Part shown: piece by piece, positions 8,483 through 17,716 of the stretch
Layout of the letters: each line of letters begins with the position of its first letter
How positions within the stretch are numbered: the first letter of the stretch is position 1
NCBI RefSeq assembly: GCF_031979925.1
Contig: NZ_DALZFB010000001.1
Span: 310,001-374,000, forward strand
Length of the DNA: 64,000 nt
Source: Pseudescherichia sp031979925
GTDB lineage: Bacteria; Pseudomonadota; Gammaproteobacteria; Enterobacterales; Enterobacteriaceae
Direction: 5' to 3'
Translations under genes and position numbers: made by a program
Notes under the pieces: model-generated
Databases searched by the model: none
What the model was told of the DNA's origin: nothing
The model's input: only the letters and a program-made list of their open reading frames with translations

Positions 8483-8808
8483 TGAAAGAGAGTAATAGCC
8501 GTTTAGTTTATTCCACTGAAACCGGGCGTATTGATGAGCCAAAAGCGGCCCCTGAACGACCAAAAGGCGATGGCATCGTGCGCATTCAGCGGCAAACCAG
8601 CGGACGCAAAGGTAAGGGGGTCTGCCTGATTACCGGCGTTGAAGGTGATGATGAAGCGCTAAACAAGCTGGCCGCCGAACTGAAGAAGAAGTGCGGATGC
8701 GGCGGATCGGTGAAAGAGGGCGTCATTGAAATTCAGGGTGATAAGCGCGATCTGCTTAAAACGCTGCTTGAAGCCAAAGGGATGAAAGTGAAACTGGCGG
8801 GCGGCTAA
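8482..8808 (+). CDS. yciH: SUI1/eIF1-like translation factor YciH
   Basis: A 108-residue homologue of eukaryotic initiation factor eIF1. The SUI1 fold is visible in the C-terminal two thirds: RKGKGVCLITGVEG, then KKKCGCGGSVKEGVIEIQGD and LLEAKGMKVKLAGG. In E. coli the protein can influence initiation fidelity and stress-related translation; a specific role here is inference. It shares the TAATG junction with pyrF and is followed by a hairpin. Confidence 0.96.
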   Translation: MKESNSRLVYSTETGRIDEPKAAPERPKGDGIVRIQRQTSGRKGKGVCLITGVEGDDEALNKLAAELKKKCGCGGSVKEGVIEIQGDKRDLLKTLLEAKGMKVKLAGG

Positions 8809-8816
8809 GGCTAAAT

Positions 8817-8843
8817 AAGCCACGACGTATGCCGTGGCTTTAT
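8817..8843 (+). terminator. Hairpin after yciH
   Basis: AAGCCACG pairs with CGTGGCTT around an eight-base loop, immediately after the yciH stop. The following tract is only moderately T-rich, so it is a probable but weak intrinsic terminator for pyrF-yciH. Confidence 0.65.
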
Positions 8844-8935
8844 ATCTGTACTGCGTTATTCAGATCTGCAAGAAAGTATTATGGCGTTACCAGAACGCTT
8901 TATTCGTTCTTTTAAAGACCTGCTACGTCGTATAA

Positions 8936-9151
8936 TTAGTCGACCTGATGACCGATAATCCCGCCTACCGCTGCGCCGCCCAGAGTACCCAGGGTGCTGC
9001 CATCGGTTAAGACTGAGCCACCGATTGCACCTGCGCCCGCACCGATAGCGGTGTTGCGATCGCGTTTAGACCAGTTTGAACATGCGCTCAGAGACATTGC
9101 CAGTGTTACAGCCAGTACGACAGTTGCCGCTTTTTTGCTCGATAACATCAT
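8936..9151 (-). CDS. osmB: Osmotically inducible lipoprotein OsmB
   Basis: Small outer-membrane lipoprotein induced by high osmolarity and in stationary phase. The 71-residue precursor has a signal sequence with lipobox LSAC, giving a lipid-modified Cys at about residue 23, then a glycine-rich glycine-zipper segment (AIGAGAGAIGG...GGAAVGGIIGH). The C-terminus is HQVD where E. coli has HQVGK. It stands alone on the minus strand between yciH and yciT, as in E. coli. Confidence 0.95.
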   Translation of the reverse strand: MMLSSKKAATVVLAVTLAMSLSACSNWSKRDRNTAIGAGAGAIGGSVLTDGSTLGTLGGAAVGGIIGHQVD

Positions 9152-9422
9152 AATACTTTCTCCTGAAATTTCGATTCACGGAAAGAAATCTCTTTAAGTA
9201 TAGTGCGGTTATGACACACTAAAGTCTTTTTCCGTAAATTATGTTACACAGTTGTTACTGAGAAACGCGCCTCAGCGAGGCGAGTGATAGTTACATCCTG
9301 TTATATCGCTGAACATAATTTTACTTCTTGCCCGTCAGGCAGACAGGTAAAAAGTCTTAATTGAATCGTCGGAAAAGTCTCATAGATGAGGGAGATAGCC
9401 CACTTTAGTGGGCTAAAAAGCG
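9152..9422. other. osmB-yciT intergenic region with a hairpin
   Basis: About 270 bases. The part next to osmB should hold its promoters (in E. coli a sigma-S-linked and an Rcs-controlled promoter), but I could not place boxes with certainty. At 9396-9415 TAGCCCAC pairs with GTGGGCTA directly downstream of yciT. The T tract precedes rather than follows the stem on the yciT strand, so termination would be weak. Confidence 0.5.
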
Positions 9423-10181
9423 TTAGCGCGTGCGAGGAGATTTGACTATATCGACATGCACGCCAGCCTGCTCCAGCTCGCGCTGCGTGACGGGGTTAAG
9501 CCTGTCATCGGTGATCACCCTGTTAAAGGGGTTATTTTGACCAAGTGGGTAGGGGTGAACCGCACCAAACTTTGAGCTATCGGTCAGCACAATGGCTTCA
9601 CATCCCTTCTCGAGCACGGCGTTTACAACGTCGGCGCGCATCATATCCCGCCCGGTAAAACCAGTCTCAGGCTGCCAGCCATCTATGCCAATAAAAGCCT
9701 TACTGAAGTGCACCTGAGCAATATACTGGCGCGTCAATGGCCCTACCATGCTCTCACTTTTTTTCTGGTAGATACCGCCAAGCAGGATCACTTCACAGGG
9801 CGTCTCTTTCAGCAGATGAGCAATATAGCTGCTTACCGTAATAATGGTGATATCTTTCTGCTCTGCGAGGGTGCGTGCCAGCAGCGCATTGCTACTGCCG
9901 TTTTCAATAAATATCGTTTCACCCGGCTCTACCATAGAGGCAGCAAATTCCGCCAGCTCACGCTTAAGGGCAAAATTATTGAGCATTCGGGTTTCAACAT
10001 CGTCGCTTTCCAGCGGCACGGCGTAACCATGGGTACGCCGCAAATAGCTCTGCTTCTCCAGCGTATTCAGATCCTGACGGATAGTGACTTCCGAAACGCC
10101 GGTGGTTTTAGCCAGATCGCTTACGCTGACCCGGCCTTTATCGATCACCATCTGTAAAATAGTTTGTTGTCGGGAATTCAT
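9423..10181 (-). CDS. yciT: DeoR-family transcriptional regulator YciT
   Basis: A 252-residue DeoR regulator matching E. coli YciT (249). The N-terminal winged helix (RQQTILQMVIDKGRVSVSDLAKTTGVSEVTIRQDLNTLE) is followed by a sugar-phosphate-sensing DeoRC domain with ENGSSNALLARTL and the GIDGWQPETGFTGRD tract. It is a global regulator linked to osmotic response in E. coli; the ligand is unknown. The ATG at 10181 begins MNSRQQ as in E. coli; the longer frame starts at an unsupported GTG. yciZ ends five bases upstream, so yciZ-yciT are probably cotranscribed. Confidence 0.95.
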   Translation of the reverse strand: MNSRQQTILQMVIDKGRVSVSDLAKTTGVSEVTIRQDLNTLEKQSYLRRTHGYAVPLESDDVETRMLNNFALKRELAEFAASMVEPGETIFIENGSSNALLARTLAEQKDITIITVSSYIAHLLKETPCEVILLGGIYQKKSESMVGPLTRQYIAQVHFSKAFIGIDGWQPETGFTGRDMMRADVVNAVLEKGCEAIVLTDSSKFGAVHPYPLGQNNPFNRVITDDRLNPVTQRELEQAGVHVDIVKSPRTR

Positions 10182-10186
10182 TGCGA

Positions 10187-10369
10187 TTAAATTTCCCACG
10201 GCGTTTTAGGCGAATTTTGCCCTTGAGCCTGCTCTGCATCGTTTAGTGCCAGAAGCTCTGCCTTAAGAATTTCAAGATTATGAATGGCAGAGTGATAATC
10301 ACCCGCAACCAGAATATCGAGCACGGTATCAATGCGTCCTGCCAGTTGCTCTGCGTCGATGTCAGCCAT
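10187..10369 (-). CDS. yciZ: Small conserved protein YciZ
   Basis: A 60-residue acidic protein matching E. coli YciZ (57): ADIDAEQLAGRIDTVLDILVAG core, then DYHSAIHNLEILKAELL, and the conserved end PWEI. It is probably helical; function unknown. Two adjacent ATGs (10372 and 10369) follow the site AGGAG; the second gives the better seven-base spacing. A much longer upstream frame is AT-rich and lacks homology, so it is not used. Five bases separate its stop from yciT. Confidence 0.9.
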   Translation of the reverse strand: MADIDAEQLAGRIDTVLDILVAGDYHSAIHNLEILKAELLALNDAEQAQGQNSPKTPWEI

Positions 10370-10484
10370 CATGTCACTCCTGATTGAAAAGGTAATAAAT
10401 TTAATGATGCAAAAAATAGTGTAAAAAGAGAAGGAGAAAAAAATAAATCTCAAAAAAGCATAAGTAACCAAAATAAATTGATGG

Positions 10485-12476
10485 CTAACGCATTTTTCGC
10501 GTCAGATAACGCTTATACCAACGCTCAAATGCAGCTGCAGGCATGGGTTTGGCAAAGAGAAATCCCTGTCGTTCATTGACGCCATTTTTCGTCAAAAAGG
10601 CATCCTCTTTGGCGCTCTCGACGCCTTCGGCTATCACCTGCAGGTTTAGCGCCTGTGCCACGGCGACGATGGCCCGTACCAACGACTGCGAGACGGACTG
10701 CTTATGCACGTCGCGCACAAAGGACTGATCGAGCTTGATAGCGTCAATGGGGAAGCGCGCCAGCTGCGACAGCGACGAGTAGCCGGTACCAAAGTCATCG
10801 AGATGCACCTGCGCCCCCAGGGCGCTGAACTGCTCAATCACCGACAGGGCCAGCTCCTCGTTTTCAATCAGGCAGCGTTCGGTCAGCTCAACGTCAATGG
10901 GGCTGTATTCAAAGTGCAGATCGTTAAGCGCCTGCCTGAGATCGCTGCAGAGGGTCTGGTCCGCCAGCTGACGTGCGGAGAGGTTCACCGCCACGCGCAT
11001 ATTTAACCCCTTGTCACGCCACTTAGCGACCTGTTGCAACACGTCGAGCATGATCCAGCGCCCCAGAGGGACGATTAGACCGGACTCCTCGGCATAGGAG
11101 ATAAACTCGTTAGGGGCGAGAAGGCCACGCTCTGGGGACTGCCAGCGCACCAGCGCCTCCAGGCTGCGGATCTCCCCGCGCCAGGTGACTTTGGGCTGGT
11201 AGTAGATCACCAGCTGGTTATCGTCCAGCGCCTTGCGCAGGTTGGTGTCCAGCCACAGATACTCAAAAACGCGCTGGTTCATCTCTGGGGTAAACACGCA
11301 AAACTTACCCCGGCCGCTCTCTTTCGCCGTATACATGGCGGTATCGGCGTTGCGGATCACGCTCTCCCGATCCTTACCGTGCTGGGGAGCCAGCGAAATG
11401 CCCAGCGAGCACCCCGAATGGACTTCAATAAGCCCGATGCGGAAGGGCTGACGCAGACGGGTTAAGATCCTCGATGCCATCGCCTCCAGCGCGCCCTGCG
11501 AGGTTTTAGTCGCCAGCACGATAAATTCATCACCCCCGAGTCTTGCCAGCACCTGGCCTTCGTCCAGACAGCTTAAAATGGCCAGCGCAACCGCCTGTAA
11601 AAGCTGATCGCCAAACATATGCCCGTAGGCGTCGTTTACCTTTTTGAAATTATCGAGATCGAGATAGACAATACCCACCTGGGTGTCACCTCGTTTCGTA
11701 ATGGCGTCGCTCACCAGCTCGTTAATCGCATTGCGGTTAGGCAGGCCGGTTACGGTGTCGGTATTCGCCAGCACGCGCAGACGCTCCTGGGCGCGACGCT
11801 CTTCAGTAATATCGGTCCCGGAGCAGATAAGAAATATTTCATTTTTACCGCTGCCGCTGTGGACAAATTTGTTGCGGAAGAGGAACAGCCGCTGTCCTTT
11901 GCGTGTTTTAATCCAGCGTTCAGCTTCGTACGAGCTACCGCTAAGAAAAAAATTATCAATATTGCGTTGTGACGCGACGGCCTCTTTGCGGCTCATGAAT
12001 AGTGTGAAAACGTTCTGGCCAATAACCTCTTTCTCGCGCATACCGGTATACTCTTCGCATAGCCGGTTAAAGCGCTGAATATTGCCATGGCGATCGAGAA
12101 TAACAATCACCGAGTGGGCTTCAGAGAGCACCTGTTCAGCAAAAGAGAAGCCCTGAACGCTATCCCGGTTTACGGAGGAGGTATCGTTCCAGGAGGAGGC
12201 GGTGCCCGTCCACTCTGTATTACTGATTTTTCGGCCAACCAGGTGCAGGTGCACGTCGCTGCCAAACAGGGGTAGGGTAGTGGTCACGCTGGAGGTGATC
12301 ACCGTCATGGCCCTGATCTGCTCGGCCTGCTCATCGTTAAGCGTTATCGTCTGGCTTGTTTCGGCGTTTTCACTTGCGGCAAGCTGTAGCGTATTGCTGT
12401 CGGCTGAGAGTCGCCAGAATGGGCTACTTGAACCCAAATAGCGAAACAGCACACTTTGATCCAAATCCTCTTTCAT
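10485..12476 (-). CDS. pdeR: c-di-GMP phosphodiesterase and trigger enzyme PdeR
   Basis: A 663-residue PAS-GGDEF-EAL protein equivalent to E. coli PdeR (YciR/Gmr). In E. coli PdeR degrades c-di-GMP and binds DgcM and MlrA to hold csgD (curli) off until c-di-GMP rises. A PAS domain (about residues 110-225) precedes an intact RLGGDEF and a complete EAL domain with SLEALVRW, ELTERCL, HLDDFGTGYSSL and IKLDQSFV, so phosphodiesterase activity is expected. The start at 12476 (MKEDLDQ) follows AGGAGGAAGC. Its partner dgcM is also in this window. Confidence 0.96.
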   Translation of the reverse strand: MKEDLDQSVLFRYLGSSSPFWRLSADSNTLQLAASENAETSQTITLNDEQAEQIRAMTVITSSVTTTLPLFGSDVHLHLVGRKISNTEWTGTASSWNDTSSVNRDSVQGFSFAEQVLSEAHSVIVILDRHGNIQRFNRLCEEYTGMREKEVIGQNVFTLFMSRKEAVASQRNIDNFFLSGSSYEAERWIKTRKGQRLFLFRNKFVHSGSGKNEIFLICSGTDITEERRAQERLRVLANTDTVTGLPNRNAINELVSDAITKRGDTQVGIVYLDLDNFKKVNDAYGHMFGDQLLQAVALAILSCLDEGQVLARLGGDEFIVLATKTSQGALEAMASRILTRLRQPFRIGLIEVHSGCSLGISLAPQHGKDRESVIRNADTAMYTAKESGRGKFCVFTPEMNQRVFEYLWLDTNLRKALDDNQLVIYYQPKVTWRGEIRSLEALVRWQSPERGLLAPNEFISYAEESGLIVPLGRWIMLDVLQQVAKWRDKGLNMRVAVNLSARQLADQTLCSDLRQALNDLHFEYSPIDVELTERCLIENEELALSVIEQFSALGAQVHLDDFGTGYSSLSQLARFPIDAIKLDQSFVRDVHKQSVSQSLVRAIVAVAQALNLQVIAEGVESAKEDAFLTKNGVNERQGFLFAKPMPAAAFERWYKRYLTRKMR

Positions 12477-12637
12477 GCTTCCTCCTGTCCTGCTGAACAC
12501 GCTACGGTCACACATTTTAAGGTCGACAAAGCCGCAAGGGTTATACCAGAACACTCTGTTTTTTCAGGCGATATTATAATATTTCTGCTTCAGCTAAAAA
12601 TCAGAATTAGTGAAAATTTATTACATGAGGGAAGGGC

Positions 12638-12674
12638 AAAACGGTGTTGGCCTCGTCTATCACGAGGCCAACAC
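12638..12674 (-). terminator. Rho-independent terminator after rnb
   Basis: On the minus strand, downstream of the rnb stop, a perfect 13-base stem GTGTTGGCCTCGT / ACGAGGCCAACAC with a five-base loop is followed within two bases by a TTTT run. Confidence 0.85.
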
Positions 12675-12687
12675 GGCACGGAGATAA

Positions 12688-14622
12688 TTAGGCCTGCGGG
12701 CGGGCAATAACGCTGCGCGTCTCCATGCGAACTTCAGCGATAGTGACATCAATCACATCACTCACTTTATACGCGGTTTCGCCTTTAATCGTTACTGTAC
12801 CGTTCTCCTGGCTGCAAACCATCTCATCGCGCACGGCGTGCAGGAACGGAGCTGGAATAAACGCGACCGCGCCGTTGTCCACCAGGCGCACGCGCATACC
12901 GCCGCGGCTGATATCGATAATCTCAGCGGCAAAGCGGGTATCGGTTCCAGCTTTGTCCTTCAGGAAACGGGCATACAGCCAGTCGCCGACGTCACGCTCG
13001 GCCATACGGTTGAGGCGACGGCGCTCGGCCATTTGCAACGTAGCCTCATCCTGCGGACGGGCAATGGTTTCGTTTTTAATAATCGCTTTCAGCAGACGAT
13101 GGTTGATCATATCGCCATATTTACGGATAGGGGAGGTCCAGGTCGCATAGGCATCGAGGCCAAGACCGAAGTGAGGACCCGGCTCGGTGCTGATTTCAGC
13201 AAAGGACTGGAAGCGGCGGATGCGGCTGTCGAGGAAACCTGAAGGCTGTGCATCGAGTTCACGGCGCAGCTTGCAGAAGCCTGCGAGGGTCAGCACCTCT
13301 TCAGCATCGACATGCATGCCGTGCGTTTTCAGCAGCGCGGCCAGCGCTTCGCCATTTGCTGGATCGATCCCCAGATGGATGTTGTAGATCCCGAAGCCCA
13401 GCTTATCGCGCAGAACGCGTGCCGCACAGATGTTGGCGGAGATCATCGACTCCTCCACGATGCGGTTAGCGATACGGCGCGGCTCGGCGACAATGTTCAG
13501 CACCTCGCCTTTATCACCCAGCACAAAGCGGTAGTCCGGGCGATCTTTAAACACCAGCGCGTGCTGGGTACGCCACTCGCTGCGGCTCAGGCAGACACGG
13601 TGCAGGAGGCGGATCTGGTTAGCAATCGCCTCTGACGGCGGCTGCCAGCCTGCTTTGCCTTCCAGCCAGTCGGAGACTTCGTCATAAACCAGCTTGGCTT
13701 TCGATTCGATGGTCGCGGCGAAGAAGGTGATATCCTCTTCAATAGTGCCGTCGGCGGCAATGATCATGCGGCAGGCGAGTACGGGACGCACTTCCTGCGC
13801 CCGCAGGGAGCAGAGATCGTCTGACAGCTCGCGGGGCAGCATCGGGATGTTAAAGCCCGGCAGATAGTTGGTGAAAGCGCGTACTTTGGCGATATCGTCC
13901 AGCTTGCTGCCTTCGGCGATCCATGCGGTGGGATCGGCAATGGCTATAGTCAGCTGCAATTTATCGTCAGCCAGGGCTTCGACAAACAGAGCGTCATCCA
14001 TATCTTCGGTGCTGGCGCTGTCGATAGTGACAAAGTCCAGAGCGGTCAGGTCGACACGCTCAAGTCCTTCGTCCAGCATCTCAGTTGCCACGCCGTTCGG
14101 CGCCTCTTTTTCCAGATTGTGGCGGGCAAGGGTCACCCACCACGGCACGAAGTGGTCATCACCGAAGGTGATAAACTGCGTCAGCTCGGCGTAAAAGCCG
14201 CGATCGCCTTTCAGCGGATGGCGACGCATTTCGGCTACCGCCCAGTCGCCCTCTTTAAAATCATGCTCCACGCCGCGCATAGCCCGGCAGGGAATAGCCT
14301 CTTTCAGCAGCGGATGATCCGGTACAATAGACAGGCGATCGTCTTTTCTGTGTACTTTACCGACAAAACGCGTCAGGAACGGTTCGACAAGCTCTTCCGG
14401 CTCGGCGGATTCCCGATCTTTGTCACTGTGGATCACGGCGATCACGCGGTCGCCATGCATTACCTTTTTCATCTGCGGCGGCGGAATGAAATAGCTTTTC
14501 TGTCCGTCAACTTCGAGGAAGCCAAAGCCTTTTTCGGTGCCTTTTACGACGCCTTCCGCACGCGGCGTTTGGGAATGCAGTTGCTGTTTAAGCTGCGCTA
14601 GCAGCGGGTTGTCCTGGAACAT
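12688..14622 (-). CDS. rnb: Exoribonuclease II
   Basis: Processive 3'-5' exoribonuclease of mRNA decay. The 644 residues equal the E. coli protein. Order: two N-terminal cold-shock domains (one with GTEKGFGFLEVDG), the RNB catalytic domain with acidic metal ligands in TIDSASTEDMDDALFVE at about residues 200-215, and a C-terminal S1 domain (FAAEIIDISRGGMRVRL). It is transcribed alone with a strong terminator; yciW ends in the same direction just upstream. Confidence 0.98.
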   Translation of the reverse strand: MFQDNPLLAQLKQQLHSQTPRAEGVVKGTEKGFGFLEVDGQKSYFIPPPQMKKVMHGDRVIAVIHSDKDRESAEPEELVEPFLTRFVGKVHRKDDRLSIVPDHPLLKEAIPCRAMRGVEHDFKEGDWAVAEMRRHPLKGDRGFYAELTQFITFGDDHFVPWWVTLARHNLEKEAPNGVATEMLDEGLERVDLTALDFVTIDSASTEDMDDALFVEALADDKLQLTIAIADPTAWIAEGSKLDDIAKVRAFTNYLPGFNIPMLPRELSDDLCSLRAQEVRPVLACRMIIAADGTIEEDITFFAATIESKAKLVYDEVSDWLEGKAGWQPPSEAIANQIRLLHRVCLSRSEWRTQHALVFKDRPDYRFVLGDKGEVLNIVAEPRRIANRIVEESMISANICAARVLRDKLGFGIYNIHLGIDPANGEALAALLKTHGMHVDAEEVLTLAGFCKLRRELDAQPSGFLDSRIRRFQSFAEISTEPGPHFGLGLDAYATWTSPIRKYGDMINHRLLKAIIKNETIARPQDEATLQMAERRRLNRMAERDVGDWLYARFLKDKAGTDTRFAAEIIDISRGGMRVRLVDNGAVAFIPAPFLHAVRDEMVCSQENGTVTIKGETAYKVSDVIDVTIAEVRMETRSVIARPQA

Positions 14623-14700
14623 AATTTTATATTTTCGTGGCCATTAGAGCGGCTGACAGTTTTACGCGATTCTGGGTGTCGCAGCAAGCGCTGTTTCGCG

Positions 14701-15855
14701 CTAATGCGAGTCCCCTAGCGCGATTTTAAGACGATTCAACCAGCCACACAGACCGCTCCACGCCAGCAGATTAACGGCCTGCTGCGGGGAAAGCCCCTGT
14801 TCAACGAGGGGAGTAAACTGGGCGGCGCTAAACCTGTCTGCGGCACGAGTTAAAAGCTGCACCGCCTGGATAACCGCCCGCGCCTGGGGATCGCCCTGGC
14901 TCCACGTATTTAATGCCTGATCGCCGCTGCGCAACGCGGCGATCGGCGCATCGGGTACGGCGGACGTAGCCCTGGTGTTAAAGCAGTCCAGGCTACCGTT
15001 GATCCGCGCCGTCAGCAGGGCCACCAGGTCGATCAGCGAGGCATCAAGCGTGTCGCACATATCGCTTTGTAAAACCGCCCCCAGCGCGTTAAGCAGGTGA
15101 TGCTCATGGGCCAGAATTGGCGTCAGAACCCGCAGGGTAGGTAGCGGCTGCCACTGGGCCAACGATGCCAGCTGGGCCGCGCTGGCGAGGTGTCGCTCCA
15201 CGCTCTCAAGCTGCGGCGTCCATCGGCTTTGGTGGTTGCGGAAGGGCTCGGCAGCAGCATCCTGCTGCATCTCCATGCCGGGGAGCCAGCGGACGGGCTG
15301 GCTGAGCAGGGCCTGCAACGTGGCGATAACCCGCGCCTGGAAGCCGATAAAACCGATAATCTGATCCATCAGCACGATGTCCCAGGTGGTCAGTCCCACC
15401 TCTTCAAGCTGCTCTCGCGCCCGGGCGTCAATCACCTCCGGGGAGCTGGCGAGCTGTCTGGCATACTGGGTGATCTGCGCCAGGCGATGATTGCTTTCAC
15501 GGGAGGAGTCCGGGCCGGGCAGCGGGGCAAGGCGGGCAGCATAGTGATTGCACAGGCGCTGAACGCCGTAGACCTGGGCTACCGTTAGCGCCGTGCTCAG
15601 GCGATCGTAGGCGCTAAAAGTGCGCAGGCGACTAACGCTAACGCTGCGGGGAAAGAGCCGGTCGTAAAGCGCGCGGGCAGGATCCAGCCAGCTTTGACAG
15701 GGGGCGATGACATCCTCAGGCAGCACAAGATCCAGTAGAAAACGATCGGTGACGGTGGCGGCTTCGGGAACTAACGGTAGCGCTTGTGCCTGGCCGGTAC
15801 TCGACTGGGTCTCATGATACCAGTGGCCTTTGCCGGAAAAACGGCGTTGTTCCAT
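14701..15855 (-). CDS. yciW: Putative peroxidase-like oxidoreductase YciW
   Basis: A 384-residue homologue of E. coli YciW, beginning MEQRRFSGKGHWYHETQSS. The family has an AhpD/carboxymuconolactone-decarboxylase-like fold; in E. coli the gene is tied to cysteine and CysB control, but its reaction is not known. No CxxC pair is obvious in this copy. It is predominantly helical with no signal peptide or membrane segment. It lies between fabI and rnb, on the same strand as both, with about 140 bases separating it from fabI. Confidence 0.88.
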   Translation of the reverse strand: MEQRRFSGKGHWYHETQSSTGQAQALPLVPEAATVTDRFLLDLVLPEDVIAPCQSWLDPARALYDRLFPRSVSVSRLRTFSAYDRLSTALTVAQVYGVQRLCNHYAARLAPLPGPDSSRESNHRLAQITQYARQLASSPEVIDARAREQLEEVGLTTWDIVLMDQIIGFIGFQARVIATLQALLSQPVRWLPGMEMQQDAAAEPFRNHQSRWTPQLESVERHLASAAQLASLAQWQPLPTLRVLTPILAHEHHLLNALGAVLQSDMCDTLDASLIDLVALLTARINGSLDCFNTRATSAVPDAPIAALRSGDQALNTWSQGDPQARAVIQAVQLLTRAADRFSAAQFTPLVEQGLSPQQAVNLLAWSGLCGWLNRLKIALGDSH

Positions 15856-15967
15856 GGGCTTTCCTTGATCTCAAAATGGCGATCAATATCCTGGCGTAAC
15901 GCTAACGGAGGGAAAAATATTGTTAGGTGATAATAAATAGCAGAAAAGCATAAACAGCGGGGGGAGA

Positions 15968-15987
15968 CCCCTCCCGAACGGGAGGGG
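15968..15987 (-). terminator. GC-rich hairpin after fabI
   Basis: CCCCTCCC (15968-15975) pairs with GGGAGGGG (15980-15987) around a GAAC loop, ten bases after the fabI stop. The base run after it on the fabI strand is not T-rich, so it may act as a barrier to 3' exonucleases rather than a classic terminator. Confidence 0.55.
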
Positions 15988-15997
15988 AAGGGAACGC

Positions 15998-16786
15998 TTA
16001 TTTCAGTTCCAGCTCGTTCATCGCGGCGATGCTGAAACCACCGTCTACGTGAACCACTTCACCGGAGATACCGCCGGAGAGGTTAGAGCAGAGGAAGGCT
16101 GCGGTGTTACCTACGTCTTCGATGGTTACGGTACGGCGGATCGGGGTTACCGCTTCGCAGTGGGCCAGCATTTTACGGAAGTCTTTGATGCCGGATGCGG
16201 CCAGGGTACGGATCGGACCGGCAGAGATGCCGTTCACGCGCACGCCTTCCGGACCCATTGCGTTCGCCATGTAGCGCACGTTGGCTTCCAGAGAGGCTTT
16301 CGCCAGACCCATTACGTTGTAGTTCGGAATAGCGCGCTCGGCACCCAGGTAAGAGAGGGTCAGCAGAGCAGAGTCCGGGTTCAGCATGGAGCGGCACGCT
16401 TTCGCCAGCGCAACGAAGCTGTAGGAGCTGATGTCGTGGGCAATTTTGAAGCCTTCACGGGTGACGGCGTTAACGTAGTCGCCGTCCAGCTGGTCGCCCG
16501 GTGCGAAACCGATGGAGTGCACGAAGCCGTCAAACTTCGGCCAGCTTTTCGCCAGCTCAGCGAACAGACCGTCGATGCTTTCGTCTTTAGCAACGTCACA
16601 TTCCAGAACGATGCTGGAACCCAGCTGCGCGGCAAACTCTTCAACACGGCCTTTCAGCTTGTCGTTCTGGTAGGTGAATGCCAGCTCAGCGCCTTCGCGA
16701 TGCATAGCCTGTGCGATGCCGTATGCGATGGAGAGTTTGCTGGCAACGCCAGTTACCAGAATGCGCTTACCGGAAAGAAAACCCAT
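15998..16786 (-). CDS. fabI: Enoyl-[acyl-carrier-protein] reductase (NADH)
   Basis: Reduces the trans-2-enoyl-ACP in each cycle of fatty-acid elongation. The 262 residues match E. coli FabI in length and sequence. It is a short-chain dehydrogenase fold with nucleotide-binding VTGVASKLSIAYGIA and the FabI-type Tyr-x6-Lys pair in NYNVMGLAKA (Tyr156, Lys163). Gly93 in HSIGFAPGD is the unmutated form, so no triclosan-resistance change is seen at that site. The start at 16786 (MGFLSGKR) is the E. coli start; seven extra upstream codons are unsupported. E. coli ycjD, between fabI and sapF, is absent. Confidence 0.98.
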   Translation of the reverse strand: MGFLSGKRILVTGVASKLSIAYGIAQAMHREGAELAFTYQNDKLKGRVEEFAAQLGSSIVLECDVAKDESIDGLFAELAKSWPKFDGFVHSIGFAPGDQLDGDYVNAVTREGFKIAHDISSYSFVALAKACRSMLNPDSALLTLSYLGAERAIPNYNVMGLAKASLEANVRYMANAMGPEGVRVNGISAGPIRTLAASGIKDFRKMLAHCEAVTPIRRTVTIEDVGNTAAFLCSNLSGGISGEVVHVDGGFSIAAMNELELK

Positions 16787-16908
16787 AGCTCTAATCCTTA
16801 TATTCATTGTTGTGGCGCTCGTCAGATATGGCCGCGAGCGTCGTTAAAACGCGGCGATAATAGCACGTGTCGCCATATGTGTTAATCCGACCACCCTAAA
16901 GAGTGGCG

Positions 16909-17715
16909 CTAGCGGTCTTTTCGCCAGGCATCCGCCGTCAGCGCCTCGCCAAAATGGCTGGCAATAAGGCGTCGGGTCAGCTCATGTAGCGGGGCGGCCA
17001 GCACTTCAGCGGTACTGCCGCGCTCAACCACCTCGCCCTGGTGCATCACGATGACCTGGTCGCTGATGTGTTTCATCATACCGATATGCTGGGTAACGTA
17101 GATATAAGAGATACCCTGTTTCTCCTGCAATTCCAGCATCAGGTTAATTAATTGCGAACGCATCGACATATCCAGCGAGGCCAGGGCTTCATCCGCCACG
17201 ATCACCTTCGGGCGCAGGATCAGCGCCCGGGCCAGCCCCAGACGCTGTTTCTGGCCAGGGGCGAGCATGTGCGGATAGTAGCTGACGTGATCCGGCAGCA
17301 GACCCACCATGCGCAGGGTCTCAATCACCCGCTGCCGCCGCGCCTCAGGATCCAGGTCAGTATTCAGGCGTAGCGGAAAGTCGAGGATCTGCGAGATGCG
17401 CTGGCGGGGGTTCAGCGACGTCGAGGGATCCTGAAAAATCATGCGGATGCGCTGGCTACGAAACGAGTAGTCGCCGTAGCGCAGGGGGCTATCGTCAATC
17501 AGCAGCTCGCCGGTAGTCGGTTCGATCATGCCCGCCAGCATCTTTGCCAGCGTCGATTTACCGGAGCCGTTCTCACCAATAATGGCCAGAGTCTGTTTCT
17601 CCCGCAGGGTAAAGCTGAGCGGCTTAACCGCCTCTACCGTCTGGCGATGGAACCAGCCGGTACGGTAGCGGAAGGTCTTACTCAGGTTACGTACTTCCAG
17701 CAGGGTGTCGACCAT
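16909..17715 (-). CDS. sapF: SapF ATP-binding subunit
   Basis: Second ATPase of the SapABCDF importer-type ABC system. The 268 residues equal E. coli SapF. Walker A is GENGSGKSTLAKML, Walker B ends VIVADEALASLD, and the signature region is the divergent APGQKQRLGLARAL. Sap genes confer antimicrobial-peptide resistance in Salmonella, and SapBCDF is reported to export putrescine in E. coli. It is the last gene of the operon, one base after sapD. Confidence 0.97.
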   Translation of the reverse strand: MVDTLLEVRNLSKTFRYRTGWFHRQTVEAVKPLSFTLREKQTLAIIGENGSGKSTLAKMLAGMIEPTTGELLIDDSPLRYGDYSFRSQRIRMIFQDPSTSLNPRQRISQILDFPLRLNTDLDPEARRQRVIETLRMVGLLPDHVSYYPHMLAPGQKQRLGLARALILRPKVIVADEALASLDMSMRSQLINLMLELQEKQGISYIYVTQHIGMMKHISDQVIVMHQGEVVERGSTAEVLAAPLHELTRRLIASHFGEALTADAWRKDR

Positions 17716-17716
17716 C

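Noticed and set aside
10187..10471. YciZ extended to 94 residues
   Set aside because: The extra N-terminal 34 codons are AT-rich, lack homology to YciZ, and the ribosome site AGGAG lies at the short start.
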